Below are positions 62,024-64,000 of a stretch of DNA of 64,000 nucleotides, piece by piece. Every line of letters begins with the position of its first letter. The stretch's first letter is position 1. Made by a program: the position numbers and the translations under genes. The DNA is from Bacillota bacterium (GTDB taxonomy: Bacteria > Bacillota > UBA4882 > UBA10575), in assembly GCA_012837715.1 (NCBI GenBank), contig DUQR01000039.1, forward strand, positions 81,923-145,922. The letters run 5' to 3'. The notes under the pieces were generated by a model that had not been told where the DNA came from, did not search any database, and saw nothing but the letters and a program-made list of their open reading frames with translations.

Positions 62024-63055
62024 TTGCGGAAATTACTAAATGTGCTATACGTAACATCACCCGACGCTTATATTGCTAAGGATGGCGAAAATGTATTGGT
62101 TTTAGTGGGGGAAGAGACGAAACTACGAATCCCAATCCATAATTTGGAGGGAATAGTTTGCTTCGGGTATACGGGAGCGAGTCCGGCTTTAATGCATCTT
62201 TGTGTGGAAAGGAATGTGGGGCTTTCTTTTCATTCGGAAAGTGGACGGTTTCTAGCGAGAGTTACGGGTCGAGTTAGTGGTAATGTGTTATTAAGGCGTA
62301 AACAGTATAGAATAGCTGATAACGTAGATGGATCTTTACAATTCGCGAAAGGCTTCGTTTTTGGAAAGATATATAACAGCAGATGCGTTTTGCAACGTTT
62401 TTTACGTGATCATGGTGCAAAGGACGATTATTCAGATATACATGAAGGAGTTAAGTTTCTATCGCTGCAGCTACAAAAAGTTGTTAACTGTAGTAATATT
62501 GGTATTCTCCGAGGGTTGGAAGGAGAAGCAGCGCGGACCTATTATGGTGTCTTTGATAAACTGATATTAGAAGGGAAAGAAGACTTTAAGTTTAATGGGC
62601 GAAGTCGGCGGCCACCTCTTGATCCGACTAATGCTCTACTCTCTTTTCTGTACACGCTTTTATCCCATGACTGTACGTCCGCTTTGGAAACTGTAGGTTT
62701 AGACCCACAAGTTGGATTTCTGCATAAAGAACGTCCAGGGCGTCCAAGCCTTTCCTTAGACTTGATGGAGGAGCTGAGACCATATCTAGTGGATCGGTTA
62801 TCTTTATCTATGATTAACAACCGACAAGTAGACATAAAAGGATTTATTACGAAGGAGTCTGGTGGTGTGATCATGACCGACGAAATGAGGAAAACCGTTA
62901 TTACTTCGTGGCAGAAAAGAAAACAAGAAGAAATAACCCATCCTTTTTTGGGTGAAAAGATACCTATTGGCTTGATTCCTTATGCGCAAGCCATGCTTCT
63001 AGCTCGCCATCTGCGAGGGGACTTGGATGCTTACCCACCATTTTTAATGAAGTGA
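62024..63055 (+). CDS. cas1: CRISPR integrase Cas1
   Basis: This 343-residue Cas1 of the type I-C group starts at TTG behind GGAGATGAGG. It has RKLLNVLYVTSPDAYIAKDGENVLVLV at the N-terminus, the first acidic ligand in GLEGEAARTYYGVF, and the His/acid part in LGLDPQVGFLHKERPGRPSLSLDLMEELRP. It integrates new spacers with Cas2. Confidence 0.97.
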   Translation: MRKLLNVLYVTSPDAYIAKDGENVLVLVGEETKLRIPIHNLEGIVCFGYTGASPALMHLCVERNVGLSFHSESGRFLARVTGRVSGNVLLRRKQYRIADNVDGSLQFAKGFVFGKIYNSRCVLQRFLRDHGAKDDYSDIHEGVKFLSLQLQKVVNCSNIGILRGLEGEAARTYYGVFDKLILEGKEDFKFNGRSRRPPLDPTNALLSFLYTLLSHDCTSALETVGLDPQVGFLHKERPGRPSLSLDLMEELRPYLVDRLSLSMINNRQVDIKGFITKESGGVIMTDEMRKTVITSWQKRKQEEITHPFLGEKIPIGLIPYAQAMLLARHLRGDLDAYPPFLMK

Positions 63056-63067
63056 TGGTGAGTTGCG

Positions 63068-63358
63068 ATGATGGTTTTGGTTACTTACGATGTAAGCACA
63101 GAGAATTCAGAAGGGAGGAAACGTCTGAGAAAAGTAGCAAAACATTGCCAGAACTATGGTCAAAGAGTTCAAAATTCAGTTTTTGAATGCCTGGTTGACC
63201 CGGTTCAATTTGCACAATTAAGAAAGCAACTTGAACAAATTATTGATCCAACTGAGGACAGCCTAAGATATTATTATCTCGGTCGAAATTGGAAAAATAG
63301 AGTTGAACATGTGGGAGCTAAGGTTACATATGATCCGGAAGGGGTATTAACAGTATAG
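63068..63358 (+). CDS. cas2: CRISPR integration protein Cas2
   Basis: A 96-residue Cas2 (MVLVTYDVSTENSEGRKRLRKVAKHCQNYGQRVQNSVFEC; LRYYYLGRNW) with the catalytic-type Asp in TYDVS. It bridges two Cas1 dimers during spacer acquisition. It may start at ATG 63068 or the next codon. The array leader follows directly. Confidence 0.96.
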   Translation: MMVLVTYDVSTENSEGRKRLRKVAKHCQNYGQRVQNSVFECLVDPVQFAQLRKQLEQIIDPTEDSLRYYYLGRNWKNRVEHVGAKVTYDPEGVLTV

Positions 63359-63524
63359 CGCGAAGTACAAGCACCCATGATTATCTTAGCTCTCTCGCGG
63401 AGCTAGTTAAACTGTGGGTTTGTTCATATTTGGTAAGTCAAAAAAGGATTTATTAGGCAAAATAAATAAGTTCGCGGTTTTTGTCTTTTAATCCCTAGAG
63501 CCATATGGTTTTAGGGATATTACT
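63359..63524 (+). promoter_or_regulatory. CRISPR leader
   Basis: 166 bp of AT-rich sequence between cas2 and the first repeat. Its last part is an imperfect 28-bp palindrome, ATCCCTAGAGCCAT/ATGGTTTTAGGGAT (63491-63518), ending 6 bp before repeat 1. It should hold the array promoter and the signals that direct new spacers to the first repeat. Confidence 0.75.
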
Positions 63525-64000
63525 GTCGCTCCTCACGTAGGAGCGTGGATTGAAACCACCAATTTTCCGCGTGGGGAGATAAGGGTTTCGTCGCTCCTCA
63601 CGTAGGAGCGTGGATTGAAACCCTCTCCTGCTTAAAAGTATCCATTCCTTGCCATCGTCGCTCCTCACGTAGGAGCGTGGATTGAAACTTTTCCTCCCTT
63701 CCTTTTTCCTCCATCGTTACCGTCGCTCCTCACGTAGGAGCGTGGATTGAAACCTTTCCATCGTCATCAAGAGCATCAAATTGGAAGTCGCTCCTCACGT
63801 AGGAGCGTGGATTGAAACATCTGATCGGCTTGTTATCGATCAGCCGTATCAGCTGTCGCTCCTCACGTAGGAGCGTGGATTGAAACGCGGGAATGATGAA
63901 AATAAAATGCTTTCCATAGCTGTCGCTCCTCACGTAGGAGCGTGGATTGAAACAGTATCGACATCTGCAAGCTTCCCAACAAAACGGAGTCGCTCCTCAC
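63525..64000 (+). CRISPR. Type I-C CRISPR array, cut by the window end
   Basis: Seven complete, identical 32-nt repeats start at 63525, 63590, 63657, 63722, 63787, 63855 and 63922, and an eighth is cut off at 63989-64000. Each repeat is GT + stem CGCTCCT + CACGT + AGGAGCG + handle TGGATTGAAAC. The seven spacers are 33, 35, 33, 33, 36, 35 and 35 nt long and all differ. Identical repeats at the leader end and the complete cas set suggest an active system. No spacer matches elsewhere in the window were noticed. Confidence 0.99.

Noticed and set aside
62328-62564. Forward ORF of 78 residues inside cas1
   Set aside because: A different frame within a clear cas1 gene, with no ribosome site.
63730-63933. 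Reverse ORF of 67 residues in the CRISPR array
   Set aside because: It is made of repeat and spacer sequence and repeats the same peptide with each unit.

Overview
The window looks like chromosomal DNA of an anaerobic, probably endospore-forming member of the Bacillota. Clostridial-type features include the gene order rpsF-ssb-rpsR-(MazG-like)-rplI-lonC-dnaB, the HrcA/CIRCE-controlled hrcA-grpE-dnaK-dnaJ cluster, a T-box ahead of ileS, FapR next to FabK, a spore-lineage Lon (LonC), a GerMN-domain protein and many TTG/GTG starts behind GGAGG ribosome binding sites. There are also signs of an outer membrane: a complete MlaE-MlaF-MlaD lipid-transport operon whose MlaD ends in a predicted beta-barrel closing on Phe, a second small secreted beta-barrel protein ending in Phe, and two ABC substrate-binding proteins with ordinary Sec signals and no lipobox. 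I therefore infer a diderm Bacillota, possibly from the Limnochordia/Hydrogenispora side of the phylum. No 16S gene is present to settle this.

Layout. 1-2.4 kb: a gene tail, then a GH120 beta-xylosidase with its own promoter, candidate operator and terminator. 2.5-5.5 kb: a DUF3006 gene and a reverse-strand NMT1/THI5-type ABC importer with a long structured leader. 5.5-7.2 kb: birA-bioY behind a BirA operator. 7.2-10.5 kb: the mlaEFD operon and a 27-residue gene missed by the ORF track. 10.6-12.0 kb: gcvH, lipM and a DUF951 gene. 12.1-17.9 kb: ribosomal/replication cluster, lonC, dnaB and a thioredoxin-like gene. 18-21 kb: GerMN protein, fapR-fabK and a DUF6062 protein. 21-24.3 kb: membrane pyrophosphatase, tRNA-Leu(CAA), YigZ. 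24.5-28 kb: T-box and ileS, the latter with a GIHH version of the HIGH motif. 28-33.9 kb: trkA-trkH, an FAD-dependent dehydrogenase, the outer-membrane barrel and an SdpI-family protein. 34-38 kb: lepA, a UPF0316 protein, hemW. 38.2-43.3 kb: heat-shock operon. 43.4-46.3 kb: a second NMT1-type ABC importer. 46.3-53.7 kb: hydrolases, a HAD phosphatase, Smr protein and DUF401 permease. 54-64 kb: a WYL regulator and a complete type I-C CRISPR-Cas locus (cas3-cas5c-cas8c/cas11c-cas7c-cas4-cas1-cas2) with an array that runs off the window.

The most interesting signals are these. (1) A solitary, diverged CRISPR repeat in the cas3 leader keeps its hairpin through two compensatory base-pair changes and keeps the 11-nt crRNA handle unchanged, so it may be an RNA-based autoregulator of the cas operon. 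(2) The MlaD-beta-barrel fusion suggests a bridge across the envelope. (3) A family of roughly 80-115 bp palindromic intergenic repeats shares a core near AAGCTTTTTGCGTTGTAACC. (4) IleRS carries a GIHH signature, a variant tied to high-level mupirocin resistance in this family. (5) Two unrelated intergenic regions share a GACC/GCCCCAGCGGC/GGTCGT motif. All calls were made by reading the sequence; no search or folding program was run.
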